Numbered from the stretch's first letter, positions 52,090-61,508 are shown. The stretch is 64,000 bases of DNA from M3007 sp964484205 (GCA_964484205.1 CAZAEZ010000002.1:62001-126000), one strand, 5' to 3'. Translations and numbers: made by a program. The notes: generated by a model not told the origin, from the sequence alone.

Positions 52090-53781
52090 ATGACAAAACT
52101 CATACAATCCCTTTTTTGCCTGTTTTTACCAGGCCTTCTTTCGGCCCAGCCAACCTTGGTCAAAGACATTCAGCCCGGCTTAGGAGCCGGAATTAGTCTT
52201 GGTTCCGCTCGTTCTACGGTACTTGGGAATACGCTTTATTTCACCGCTAATGATGATGTCCACGGTATCGAGCTATGGAAGTCCGACGGAACAGCAACGG
52301 GCACTATGATGGTACGGGATATTTATCCAGGCAAATCATTTGCCGGTCCGCTGGAATTTTACCTGGTGTATAACAACCAGCTGTATTTCACGGCACGAGA
52401 TACGATGTACGACACTGAACTGTGGCGTACCGATGACGGACCTGAAGGGGCGGTTCTAATCCGCGATGCCTGTCCAACCGACTGCGATGGGGCTAATTAT
52501 GGCTCCCGTCCCAGACCTATGGCTGAATACAATGGGAAATTATACCTCAATTGGCAGGATTATACGATTGGTGAGGAACTGTGGGTAACCGATGGAACAG
52601 CGGCAGGTTCCACCCTGTTAAAAGATATCAATCCCGGTGGTGGCGGATCAGGCAGCCAGCCTTATGGATTTACGGTATTTCAGGGCAAATTGTATTTCGC
52701 AGCTGATTCAGCTATTGTAGGCTCCGAACTCTGGGAAAGCGATGGCACGACCGGAGGCACCAAACTGGTCAAAAACATCAATACCAGCTCATTTGGCGAT
52801 AGCGAAATGGATGCACCGGTCGTTGGTCCGGATGCATTTTATTTCTGGGCAAGAGCAAGCAACGGGGACGGACCGGAGTTGTGGCGTTCCAACGGTACCG
52901 GAGCCGGCACCATGCGGGTTAAGGATATCAATCCCGGTAGCGCTAGTGCCAAACCATTTGGCGGGTTGGGAAACTCCGCATGGCTGGGAAATCAACTTTT
53001 ATTTGTAGCAAATGACGGCACGGTTGGCGAAGAACTTTGGTCAACCGATGGTACCGAGGCTGGCACGGTATTACTGGCAGACATCAATCCGGGCGCTAAT
53101 AACAGCGGTATTCAATTTTTTGCCAACCTGAACGGTTATGTATTATTCAAAGCCAATGATGGAACCAATGGTTATGAATTGTGGATAACAGACGGTACTT
53201 CAGCAGGCACGATAATGCTTAAAGACATTGGGCCGGGGGCTGCCGACGGATTGCGGTTTTCTACCGTGCCATTTACAGTTTTTCAGAATAAATTAATTTT
53301 TACGGCCGACGACGGCATCAATGGCCGCGAAATCTGGATCAGCGATGGCACAGCAGATGGCACGGTATTGTTATCCGATGTTGACCCCGGCGCGGCGGAG
53401 TCCAACCCCTCCAACTACCACGTCATCGACAACGCACTGTTTTTTTTCGCACAAAATATCGCACAAGGCCGCGAATTATGGAAATACGACCTGAGCGCCG
53501 TAAGCACGCACACGCCTGATCATACGCTGAAATTTGAACTGAATCCGACGGTTTCCAACACGGGCTTATTCAATCTCGTGCTTGAGCGTAATACCGATAC
53601 AACCGAACCTTTGCGACTTGAAGTACACGATCTGACTGGAAAAACATACGCCATCCGAACACTGAACGGCGGTTCGCAACCGGTCGATTTGTCCGGCCTG
53701 CCCGTGGGGACCTATGCAGTCCGGATTACCGGTCTGGAAACCGGGCAGCGCGGGGTGAAGCGGGTGTTTGTGATGCCCTGA
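52090..53781 (+). CDS. T9SS-exported ELWxxDGT-repeat protein
   Basis: The 563-residue product has a signal peptide (LIQSLFCLFLPGLLSAQ) and about nine repeats of the ELWxxDGTxxGTxLxxDIxPG type (ELWKSDGTATGTMMVRDIYP, EELWVTDGTAAGSTLLKDIN, REIWISDGTADGTVLLSDVD), which form beta-propeller blades. Two repeats are degenerate (TDDGPEGA, SNGTGAGT). The C-terminal 80 residues are a T9SS sorting domain (LDLSGLPVGTYAVR-like end, with QPVDLSGLPVGTYAVRITG). It should be displayed on or released from the cell surface. A partial duplicate of its 5' end lies immediately upstream. Confidence 0.9.
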   Translation: MTKLIQSLFCLFLPGLLSAQPTLVKDIQPGLGAGISLGSARSTVLGNTLYFTANDDVHGIELWKSDGTATGTMMVRDIYPGKSFAGPLEFYLVYNNQLYFTARDTMYDTELWRTDDGPEGAVLIRDACPTDCDGANYGSRPRPMAEYNGKLYLNWQDYTIGEELWVTDGTAAGSTLLKDINPGGGGSGSQPYGFTVFQGKLYFAADSAIVGSELWESDGTTGGTKLVKNINTSSFGDSEMDAPVVGPDAFYFWARASNGDGPELWRSNGTGAGTMRVKDINPGSASAKPFGGLGNSAWLGNQLLFVANDGTVGEELWSTDGTEAGTVLLADINPGANNSGIQFFANLNGYVLFKANDGTNGYELWITDGTSAGTIMLKDIGPGAADGLRFSTVPFTVFQNKLIFTADDGINGREIWISDGTADGTVLLSDVDPGAAESNPSNYHVIDNALFFFAQNIAQGRELWKYDLSAVSTHTPDHTLKFELNPTVSNTGLFNLVLERNTDTTEPLRLEVHDLTGKTYAIRTLNGGSQPVDLSGLPVGTYAVRITGLETGQRGVKRVFVMP

Positions 53782-53853
53782 GGTTAGCCCTTCGGCGCCG
53801 TGCAATGTACAATTGATGTAACACCGCAACATTATTATCTAAAAATCACAGCC

Positions 53854-56172
53854 ATGCAACCCATTTCCACCAGCCTTTCCCGCCTGGGCGGGACAGTTAC
53901 CGCCATGTTTTTTACCGCGCTCCAGCTATTGGGCCAGGGTGCGGCTTCTACCCTGCACATCGAGGCCAGCGCCGCGTTTGTGGACAGTGTAGTGATTATC
54001 CGTTGGGCGCCGGCCAACCTGGAAACCTGGAGATGGGGCAATGCAGAGGGTTACGACCTGGTGCGATACACGGTGATCGACCAGGGCGACACACTCAACG
54101 GTAATCAATACGATTCCAGCATGGTCAGCCTGGCTACGGCGCTCAAGCCGCTGCCGGAAAACCAATGGGAAAGTTATGCGGATTCGAATGATCTGGCAGG
54201 TGTAGCAGCCGGTTCAATCTACGGTGACAGTCTCGACTTGCTGCCGCCGGAAGGTCCCAGTCTGCTCAATATTTATTACAAGAGCAAAGAGGTAGAAAAT
54301 CGCTTCAGTTTCAGCCTGTTTGCCGCCGACCAGGATATTTCTGTGGCTGAAATGATGGGCCTGGCCTATGTGGATACCAGTGTAGCGGCAGAAAGTAAAT
54401 ATGTGTATTGGATTAAGCCGCACGATCCCGATTCATTGGCTGAGATCAGGAACGGGTTTGCATTGATACAGACCGATTCAAACTTTGTTTTACCGGTACT
54501 TACAGGGCTTAAGGGCCACGGCGGTGACAGTGTTGCCATTCTCAATTGGCAACGCAATGACCAGTATTTCACCAGTTATGTCGTAGAGCGTTCTACCGAT
54601 GGTACGAATTTTATCCAGATGAATGAGCGGCCGCTTATTTCAGCGGCGTCATTAGGGGCGGATGATGGGACGATCGCATTTTCCGATTCCCTGTATGCCA
54701 ATGAAGTAGCATTTATTTACCGGGTGCGTGGGCGGTCGCCCTTTGGCTTGCTCAGTGCGCCATCCGACACGGTGCATGTGACGGGTAAACCCGGACCAAT
54801 TTTCGCCCTGTTGTCCGTCGAAGGCATTGAGGAAGTTAATGAAGGCAAACTGACGATTACCTGGAATTTTCCGGAAGAAATGGAGTCTCAAATTCTTGGC
54901 TTCGATGTATACCGCGGCCCCGGGCCGGAAGGGCCGTTTGAAAAATTGACGGAAGAAAAGCTGGACAGTTCGATTCGTGAATTTGATGACGTCGAACCCA
55001 ACCCGGTGAATTACTACCAAATTCGGACAACCGATGTCAATGGTTATGCCTTGCATAGTTTCCCGCGTTTGGGCCAAACCAAAGATGAAACGCCTCCCTC
55101 GAAGCCAGGGACTGTGGTTGGAGAGGCTGACGCTTCGGGCCTTGTCACCTTGCATTGGCCGCACAATCCCGAGCCGGATGTGATGGGGTATCGGGTTTTT
55201 ATGTCTAACGCAACGAATGGAGACTTCGCACAAGTGACTTCTGTTTGGTTGAACGATACAACCTTCCAGTATGCGCTAAACCTGAATACCCTCAACGAGT
55301 ATGTCTATTTTGGTGTAACAGCATTGGACTATCACCACAATGAGTCGGTGATGTCGGATCCGGCTTCGGTTATCCGCCCCGATATCATTCCGCCCGCGCC
55401 GCCGCTGATCACGACGGTTGAATCGACCCCGGCAGGTGTGGAATTCGAATGGATTGGCAGTAGCAGTCCGGATGCCTATAGTTATGAATTTCAGCGGAAA
55501 GTGACAGGCTTGCCAGGCTGGACGGTGTTATTGGAATTCACGGCGGAAGAACCGGACTCGGGCTTTGTAGATTCAACTGCAAGTAAACGCCGTTGGTATC
55601 AATACCGCTTGGTAGCTATAGACAAAGTGGGAAACCGAGGTGGTTCGCGGGTGGTCAAAGCTAAACCTATAAACGATGGCTTGCGTGATGCTATACTCAA
55701 TTTTACCGGGTCGCTAGTTAGTAGTGGCGGATCCGACTATAGTCACGCCTTATTGGAATGGGATTACCCGAAAGATGTTGATTTGATTGGCTTCCAGATT
55801 TACCGTGGGTATGATAGTTCAAGTATGTTTTCTTACCGGTTTTTTCCATATCCGGTACCCTCAACAATTGATTACGCTGACATGTCGGTCACTCCTGACG
55901 GGAACATCCTGAAATGTCAGTTTTTGGATTATGATATTGCGTTTACGGATTATGTTAAGTCAAGTTTCATGTATTTCTATAACAGTTCGCTTGATGTCAA
56001 TCAAGCGGTCCCACCTCCACCCTTGATCCCACCAGCTGCCGACAGCCCGCAAGCCTATAATATGAGCAACCCTACGCAATCTAAGCCGGGTGCTCTAAAG
56101 TACTGGGTAATGGCCAAATTTGCAGATGGCTCGTATTCGCCGCTGGCGGGACCGGTGAGTGTTAATTTGTAA
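53854..56172 (+). CDS. Secreted protein with multiple FN3-like domains
   Basis: The 772-residue product has a signal peptide (LGGTVTAMFFTALQLLGQGA) and at least five fibronectin type III-like domains, visible as repeats of the form VAILNWQRNDQYFTSYVVER, LTITWNFPEEMESQILGFDV, VTLHWPHNPEPDVMGYRVFM and FEWIGSSSPDAYSYEFQRKV with YQYRLVAIDKVGN-type ends. It lacks a T9SS sorting domain. The ATG at 53854 is preferred over 53800 because of the signal peptide. It shares FN3 domains with the giant protein at 42726 and may act with it, for example as partner on the cell surface; this is inferred only from composition and position. Confidence 0.78.
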   Translation: MQPISTSLSRLGGTVTAMFFTALQLLGQGAASTLHIEASAAFVDSVVIIRWAPANLETWRWGNAEGYDLVRYTVIDQGDTLNGNQYDSSMVSLATALKPLPENQWESYADSNDLAGVAAGSIYGDSLDLLPPEGPSLLNIYYKSKEVENRFSFSLFAADQDISVAEMMGLAYVDTSVAAESKYVYWIKPHDPDSLAEIRNGFALIQTDSNFVLPVLTGLKGHGGDSVAILNWQRNDQYFTSYVVERSTDGTNFIQMNERPLISAASLGADDGTIAFSDSLYANEVAFIYRVRGRSPFGLLSAPSDTVHVTGKPGPIFALLSVEGIEEVNEGKLTITWNFPEEMESQILGFDVYRGPGPEGPFEKLTEEKLDSSIREFDDVEPNPVNYYQIRTTDVNGYALHSFPRLGQTKDETPPSKPGTVVGEADASGLVTLHWPHNPEPDVMGYRVFMSNATNGDFAQVTSVWLNDTTFQYALNLNTLNEYVYFGVTALDYHHNESVMSDPASVIRPDIIPPAPPLITTVESTPAGVEFEWIGSSSPDAYSYEFQRKVTGLPGWTVLLEFTAEEPDSGFVDSTASKRRWYQYRLVAIDKVGNRGGSRVVKAKPINDGLRDAILNFTGSLVSSGGSDYSHALLEWDYPKDVDLIGFQIYRGYDSSSMFSYRFFPYPVPSTIDYADMSVTPDGNILKCQFLDYDIAFTDYVKSSFMYFYNSSLDVNQAVPPPPLIPPAADSPQAYNMSNPTQSKPGALKYWVMAKFADGSYSPLAGPVSVNL

Positions 56173-56269
56173 GGTGTAATTGCGGTTTTTGGGTTTTCGG
56201 GCTGCTTGGGGATGGCTTTCCAGGCGGTCTTATCCAAAAATAACTTCACAGGTTAATCTCGCTTTACGC

Positions 56270-56690
56270 ATATGAAAGACTCCAAATGCGGAGACTTTTT
56301 CATCAAAATGCCAATTCTACGCATTTGGAATACCGGAAAATGCGGTGAATAAATTCCAGGCCGATAGACTGATATCTCTGTTGCCTACGCTTTGCGTCTC
56401 GCATTCCGTTACTACCTGGTGTTGAAATGCGGGCAAATTGCCCGGACGCCCTGTTTTTAACAACAACCTACCGCATTTTGACCCTATTTTGCACATATAC
56501 CTTCACCAGTTTAATACATTGAATGCCCTTTTTAAATGCGATAGATTACCAAGCCCAAACGGGAACAATGGCACCATCACCCTGCCGAAACCCACGCTAT
56601 ATATTGAGTCAACTAAACGAATTATAATTCCTCGCAAAACCTCAAATGCGGATAGTTCTGGCCTGGTTAACGCATTTCTTCAAAACACAC
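56270..56690 (+). pseudogene. Badly decayed 3' copy of the array gene (copy 1)
   Basis: No open frame remains, but the nucleotide sequence follows the second half of the gene at 57712. ACGCATTTGGAATACC at 56319 matches 58017, CGTTACTACCTGGTGTTGAAATG-like bases near 56408-56430 match 58113-58140, and CGCATTTTGA near 56472 matches 58209. The stretch 56173-56269 before it shows nothing recognisable. It is the oldest of three tandem copies. Confidence 0.6.
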
Positions 56691-58351
56691 CGCATTTCCG
56701 CAAATAATTCAAGCTCATAATTTCAAAAACAGCCCTTATTTTTGAGCAAACTTCCCGCATTTCCAAAGAAACCCACCGCATTATGACCTGAAAATGCGGT
56801 GAAAACGACTCTATCTCTATTCTTAGGACTGTACATGGAAGAACGCAACACGCAGGAAAGCCTGCCTAAAACCCAATTGGCGGATATCAACTCACCAGAA
56901 AGATGGAGCCAATACCTGACCCAAGCCAATGACCGCTCCCGTATCTCCCCGGATGATGATCTCTACGGTATCAACACCTTTTTTATCGGGGCGCATTTTG
57001 GATTACCGGGGCAATTAACGACGGAAAAATCCGGAGAAATACCTGTATTTCGGGAGCGCTTGCTCCTGAATTTACAAGGGCGAAACCTGGGCATTCCGGC
57101 CCGAAATGTGGGAGCAGTTTTTCATCCCGACACTAATTCTACGCATTTGGAATACCTGAAAATGCGGAAAGTTTATTCCCTGGGCAATATGCCCATTTAA
57201 CCCAAGTATCCCGCTAAGGCTCTCTACCAACAACCCTTATTTCGACCACGTCTTCGCGTTAAAATGCGTACAGATCAACCGGCCGGAGTAAACCTTCAGA
57301 CCACCAAACCCTGGGTACATTGACAAAAATCCACCGCATTTCAAATCCGGCCCACACACACGTTCAAAAATACAATGCGTCGAATACCACACAACATATT
57401 CCCAACCCTCAACGGAAATCAGGGAACCGGCGTCCAACCGAAAACCCAAGGCATTGTTTGAAAAAATTCCACGGATATTAAATCCAAGCCCTGTCGCAAA
57501 TGCGTTCGCTCCCGGTCAAATTACACGCATTAGCCCGTTAAACTCGCCGCATTTATCAAAACTCAACGCATTTCCGCAAATATTTCCGGCCCAAAATTTC
57601 AAAAACAGCCCTTATTTTTGAGCAAACTCCCCGCATTTCCGAAGAAACCCACCGCATTATGACCTGAAAATGCGGTGAAAACAGCTCCAATCTCTATTCC
57701 TAAGACTGTACATGGAAGAACGCGCAACACAAGAAAGCCTGCCTAAAATCCAATTGGCAGATATCAATTCCCCGGAAATCTGGCGGCAATATTTGGAACA
57801 AGCAAACGATCGTTCCAGCATTCCCCCGGATGATGACCGCTACGGTATTAACACCTGTTTTATCGGGGCGCATTTTGGATTACCGGGACACTTGACTACG
57901 GAAAAATCCGGTGAAATACCCGCATTTCGGGAGCGCTTGCTCCTGAATTTACAAGGGCGAAACCTGGGCATTCCGGCCCGAAATGCGGGCGCTGTTTTTC
58001 AGCCTGACAATAATTCCACGCATTTGGAATACCTGGAAATGCGAGGCGTTTATTTCCGGGCTGATATGGCTTATGACCTGTTGACCCCGCTAACGCTTAC
58101 ACTCAATAATTCGCATTTCGACTACTTCTTTGCGCTGAAATGCGCGCAGATTGACCTGATGGAACTCGACCGTTTTTTGGCCTACCAACTTCAGGAGAGT
58201 TTTGCCGGCAACTTCCCGCATTTCGAAGCCTTCCTGCACAACCTCTTTCGCAAGTATAATGCGGCGAATACCGCTCAAAATGCGGCGGGTTTTCAAATCT
58301 CAACGGAAATTCAGGAAACGACGCTCGACTGGCTAAAACGCAACGCATTTA
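56284..58351. repeat. Region saturated with the heptamer AAATGCG/CGCATTT
   Basis: I count 31 exact occurrences of AAATGCG or CGCATTT in about 2.07 kb, in both orientations, in leaders, pseudogenes and the intact gene. About 0.25 would be expected by chance (2 x 2070 / 16384). Within the intact gene the word is used in all three reading frames (A-H-F, P-A-F, R-N-A, L-E-M-R, K-C-A), so it is not explained by a repeated protein motif. A few more copies occur at 59902, 60238 and 60268 in the DUF3987 gene. Confidence 0.85.
56835..57480 (+). pseudogene. Disrupted copy of the array gene (copy 2)
   Basis: The first 122 codons (MEERNTQESLPKTQLADINS ...) align with the intact gene at 57712 with few changes and then run into a stop at 57200. 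Beyond it, bases 57231-57480 still align with 58103-58370 of the intact copy but contain deletions and frame changes. The leader upstream (56691-56834) is duplicated too. It lies 877 bp before the intact copy, start to start. Confidence 0.8.
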
Positions 58352-58710
58352 TGGAATCAACTCCACGGATTATGAAACAAAACGCTGCTACAAACCCGGC
58401 TTTGCCCGACTTGACTACCTACCAATGGGCTTTGGTCTTTCATTACAGCCTCGCGGCCTTGGGCCTGACTGCCCGAGTCGATCTGGACACCTCTGATGTC
58501 GCCCGGTTTATGCATGTCGTTTTAGGGAAGCCGTTGCCCAAAATTCAGAATTCTGAAATTTATAAAACCTACAGAGAAGCCTCTGTCGATACCTTCCGGC
58601 CGCAGCTATTACCTGACCTGGAGCGAATCCGACCACTTTTCGAGCAAGCAGGTTTTTCAAAAGCGCTTGAATCTATAGACAAGAAAATCAAAGACTTACA
58701 AAAAAAATAA
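57712..58710 (+). CDS. Mobile-element protein of unknown function (intact array copy 3)
   Basis: The 332-residue product has no signal peptide or membrane segment and is largely helical. The C-terminal third (TTYQWALVFHYSLAALGLTA, KIQNSEIYKTYREASVDTFR, LFEQAGFSKALESIDKKIKD) is weakly reminiscent of the end of RteC-type regulators of Bacteroidota conjugative elements; I would not assign the family on that. It follows two decayed tandem copies and precedes the HTH/DUF3987/primase genes of the mobile element by 92 bp. The gene is dense in AAATGCG/CGCATTT words. Confidence 0.65.
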   Translation: MEERATQESLPKIQLADINSPEIWRQYLEQANDRSSIPPDDDRYGINTCFIGAHFGLPGHLTTEKSGEIPAFRERLLLNLQGRNLGIPARNAGAVFQPDNNSTHLEYLEMRGVYFRADMAYDLLTPLTLTLNNSHFDYFFALKCAQIDLMELDRFLAYQLQESFAGNFPHFEAFLHNLFRKYNAANTAQNAAGFQISTEIQETTLDWLKRNAFMESTPRIMKQNAATNPALPDLTTYQWALVFHYSLAALGLTARVDLDTSDVARFMHVVLGKPLPKIQNSEIYKTYREASVDTFRPQLLPDLERIRPLFEQAGFSKALESIDKKIKDLQKK

Positions 58711-58802
58711 AAAGATAGGGGCCCCTATAGGGGACCCCCTACGCCAAAAATCGCAAAAATATTTGCAGGTCGCTTCATCAAAAAACCAGCGACTTGTAAA
58801 TC

Positions 58803-59135
58803 ATGGACAAGTTTATTCTTTCACCGATCACACTTCCCGAACTTCAGGACTTGATCAAAGCCAGTATCCGGGAAGCCCTGGGCGAACAAGCGCCCGCCCA
58901 AACACAAGCAGACACCCTCCTCAGCCTTTCCGAGGCGGCGCTATTTCTGAAAATCGCCGAGGCAACCCTTTATGGCTACACCTCGGCGCGAAAGATTCCA
59001 TTTCTGAAAAAAGGTAAAAAACTGTATTTCCGGAGGGCCGAACTGGAAGCCTGGCTGCAATCGGGCCGGCGGAAAACAGTATCGGAAATTGAAAAGGAAG
59101 CCGCAACGTTCACCTCCAAAAAACGCAAGGTATGA
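58803..59135 (+). CDS. Helix-turn-helix DNA-binding protein (excisionase type)
   Basis: The 110-residue product has a MerR-like winged helix of the excisionase family at about residues 37-90: LLSLSEAALFLKIAEATLYG, YTSARKIPFLKKGKKLYFRR and AELEAWLQSGRR. Such small proteins stand at the start of Bacteroidota integrated elements and control excision or replication genes. Its stop overlaps the start of the DUF3987 gene by 4 bp (ATGA), so translation is coupled. A basic tail (TSKKRKV) may contact DNA. Confidence 0.88.
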   Translation: MDKFILSPITLPELQDLIKASIREALGEQAPAQTQADTLLSLSEAALFLKIAEATLYGYTSARKIPFLKKGKKLYFRRAELEAWLQSGRRKTVSEIEKEAATFTSKKRKV

Positions 59136-60508
59136 ATTCCCCAAAACCAGTACCCGCCAATGCGGAACATTCCGACGACTCTTTCCCGATCCACATCAAT
59201 CCGGATACCGACCTCAACCAGTTCGATGCGCCGTCGAAGGTCGGATTTGAACCGGTAATCTTTGATCGGCTTCCTGAAATTCTGCAACACCCATGCAATG
59301 CCCTCAAAGACGTCAATGAACGGGAGGTCTTTCTCGTTGGAGCCTTGGGCGTCCTGTCCGGTATTTTGCCCAATGTGACCGGCACATATGATGGCAGTGT
59401 AGTCGAATCGAACCTGTACTGCTACATCCTGGCGCCATTCGGTACCGGTAAGGGCAGCCTGAAATTTGCATTCGATCTCATTGCCCCGGTGCATGATTAC
59501 CGCCAGGAACAGTTCCGCCGCGAAATTGCCCGCTACAAATCCGATCTAAAAAACTTTCAGGACGGGGTACTCCAGGAAGCGCCGGATCGGCCGGGCCGAA
59601 AGTTGCTGGCTATTCCGGCTAACAACAGCAAATCGGGCATTATTCAAACGCTCGACGCCAACCAGGGCCGCGGATTGATCTTCGAGACAGAAGGCGAGAC
59701 TCTGGCGCAGGCTATGAAGATGGAACAGGGAAACTTTGCAGATATCCTGCTGCGGGCCTTTCACCACGAACGCATTACCATGGGGCGCCGCACGGACGAT
59801 GAACTTCGGGAAATTGTTGCGCCCAAACTGTCCGTCGTGTTAAGCTCAACCTTCGGCCAGTACCAAAAACTAGTCCCGACCATTGAAAACGGGCTTTTTT
59901 CCCGCATTTTACATTTTTGGCTTACGCCAAATCCTGAATTCCGGAATGTGTTTAAGCCCGATGCCAGCGAATTCCCCGACCGCATCAGACAGGCTGGCGA
60001 GCAGATGTTGCATGTATATCAGCAGTTGATCCGGCGCGATAAAACGCCCATAGAATTTTCACTCACACCTGATCAGCAACAGCGTTTTCTGGAATTTTTC
60101 AGCGGACTGAAAAATGAAATCCGCGAGCATGTTTCCGACGATCTGGATGGTTCGGTGAACCGGATGGGGTTGTGTTGTTTCCGGCTTGCAATGCTGCTCA
60201 CCGCATTACGCCGGTTTCCGCAAGGCGATTTCTCCACGCATTTGTACTGCCAGGACACGGATTTCGAAAATGCGCTGGATTTAATTGCGGTTTTTAAATG
60301 GAATGGTGTACACACCTTCTACCAACTCCCTGCGCCAAAAGTGCCTCAGCAGATAGCCGATGCGGAACAAAAACTGCGTGATAAAGCTGGAAGCATTTCA
60401 TACGCAAAAGCCCTGCATGCCAGTGGAAAATCCTATGCTGCAATTGCGGAAATTATTTGGGGCGACCGGGGCAAAAAAAGCAAGATTTACTATTGGGTAC
60501 ACCACTGA
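59132..60508 (+). CDS. DUF3987-type mobile-element replication protein
   Basis: The 458-residue product matches the DUF3987 family found on Bacteroidota transposons and phages next to VirE/primase proteins. A P-loop-like motif lies in ILAPFGTGKGSLKFAFDLI (about residues 110-128, GTGKGS), and IFETEGETLAQAMKMEQGNF with LLRAFHHERITMGRRTDDEL forms the family core, followed by VVLSSTFGQYQKLVP. It is probably an ATPase that helps replication of the element. It follows the HTH gene with a 4-bp overlap. The C-terminal 60 residues look like a helix-turn-helix (SYAAIAEIIWGDRGKKSKIY). Confidence 0.85.
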   Translation: MNSPKPVPANAEHSDDSFPIHINPDTDLNQFDAPSKVGFEPVIFDRLPEILQHPCNALKDVNEREVFLVGALGVLSGILPNVTGTYDGSVVESNLYCYILAPFGTGKGSLKFAFDLIAPVHDYRQEQFRREIARYKSDLKNFQDGVLQEAPDRPGRKLLAIPANNSKSGIIQTLDANQGRGLIFETEGETLAQAMKMEQGNFADILLRAFHHERITMGRRTDDELREIVAPKLSVVLSSTFGQYQKLVPTIENGLFSRILHFWLTPNPEFRNVFKPDASEFPDRIRQAGEQMLHVYQQLIRRDKTPIEFSLTPDQQQRFLEFFSGLKNEIREHVSDDLDGSVNRMGLCCFRLAMLLTALRRFPQGDFSTHLYCQDTDFENALDLIAVFKWNGVHTFYQLPAPKVPQQIADAEQKLRDKAGSISYAKALHASGKSYAAIAEIIWGDRGKKSKIYYWVHH

Positions 60509-60539
60509 TGCAGGTGCGTTTCGTTCAATTCCGGTGAAC

Positions 60540-60646
60540 CGTTCAAATTTTTGAACGCATTGAACGCCCCGAAATCCAGTTATCTTGCTGATATACAAAT
60601 ATTTACAGCCAAATAGACATTTGTAAACCGTTCAAAAACTTGAACG
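60540..60646. promoter_or_regulatory. GTTCAA palindromes and repeats before the primase gene
   Basis: CGTTCAAA, spacer TT, TTTGAACG at 60540-60557 and CGTTCAA, spacer AAAC, TTGAACG at 60629-60646 are palindromes of the same word. TTGAACGC is also repeated directly at 60551-60558 and 60560-60567. The second palindrome ends 1 bp before the start codon. The arrangement suits an operator or replication iterons. Confidence 0.65.
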
Positions 60647-60647
60647 T

Positions 60648-61508
60648 ATGTCCAACGTACTCGACGTAAACGTCAGCTACTTCCGTAGTTGTACCGATGC
60701 AAAGCATCCGGCGACCGTTAACTTACTACGGTATCTGCGCTCCGCCAAACACCGGGACGCCATCTTGCGCATCCGGGGCACTGTGGACAAAGCAGAACGC
60801 GATCGGCTCAAGAAAACGTTACTGCCAGGCATCGCACCAAGCGGTATTTTTTCCAACCGCGCTGAGTCGGGCCTTGTCCGGCATTCCGGTTTGCTGGCCG
60901 GCGATATCGATTTTAAGGATAATCCGTACAATCCGGAGTTGCTCAAAGAACAGATCGCCAAAATCCGCAATATCGCCTACTGCGGCTTGTCGGCCTCGGG
61001 CATGGGGCTTTGGTTTCTGATCCCGGTCAGCGAGCCTGCACAACACAAAGAACACTTTACAGCGCTGACGCTCGATTTCTGCCATCTGGGTATCCGGCTC
61101 GATCCCGCCCCGGCCAATGTGGCCAGTTTCCGGTTCTACTCCTGGGACCCGAATGCCTGGTTCAATCCGGAGGCCATACCCTACCGGAAACGGTTCTCGG
61201 CTGCGCCGGCGCCAGCACGTCCTCAAGACCCTGCGCCAAACGATACACCCGACCGCGTAGAGCAATTGATCCGACACATCGAAGCCCGGCAACTGGACAT
61301 CACAGCCGGCTATCAAAACTGGTTTGCCATCGGCTGCGCCCTGGCCGCCGAATTTGGAGAATCCGGCAGGGCCTACTTTCACCGGTTGAGCCGGTTTAAT
61401 CCGAAATACCACCCTGCCGAAACGGACCGGCAATACTCGGCTTGTTTGCGTATGCGGGGAAACCGGTTTGGGTTGGGTAGTTTGTTTTATTTGGCGCGGG
61501 GAGTGTGA
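60648..61508 (+). CDS. VirE/BT4734-like protein with primase C-terminal domain
   Basis: The 286-residue product resembles the BT4734/BF3469 family of Bacteroidota mobile elements: LLAGDIDFKDNPYNPELLKE and AYCGLSASGMGLWFLIPVSE (residues 80-130, a primase-polymerase-like fold with the Asp pair DID). The C-terminal part, from about residue 205, matches the PriCT-2 primase domain (ITAGYQNWFAIGCALAAEFG, ESGRAYFHRLSRFNPKYHP, TDRQYSACLRM). With the DUF3987 gene it should start DNA replication of the element. The palindrome at 60629-60646 covers its ribosome-binding region and may repress it. Confidence 0.83.
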   Translation: MSNVLDVNVSYFRSCTDAKHPATVNLLRYLRSAKHRDAILRIRGTVDKAERDRLKKTLLPGIAPSGIFSNRAESGLVRHSGLLAGDIDFKDNPYNPELLKEQIAKIRNIAYCGLSASGMGLWFLIPVSEPAQHKEHFTALTLDFCHLGIRLDPAPANVASFRFYSWDPNAWFNPEAIPYRKRFSAAPAPARPQDPAPNDTPDRVEQLIRHIEARQLDITAGYQNWFAIGCALAAEFGESGRAYFHRLSRFNPKYHPAETDRQYSACLRMRGNRFGLGSLFYLARGV

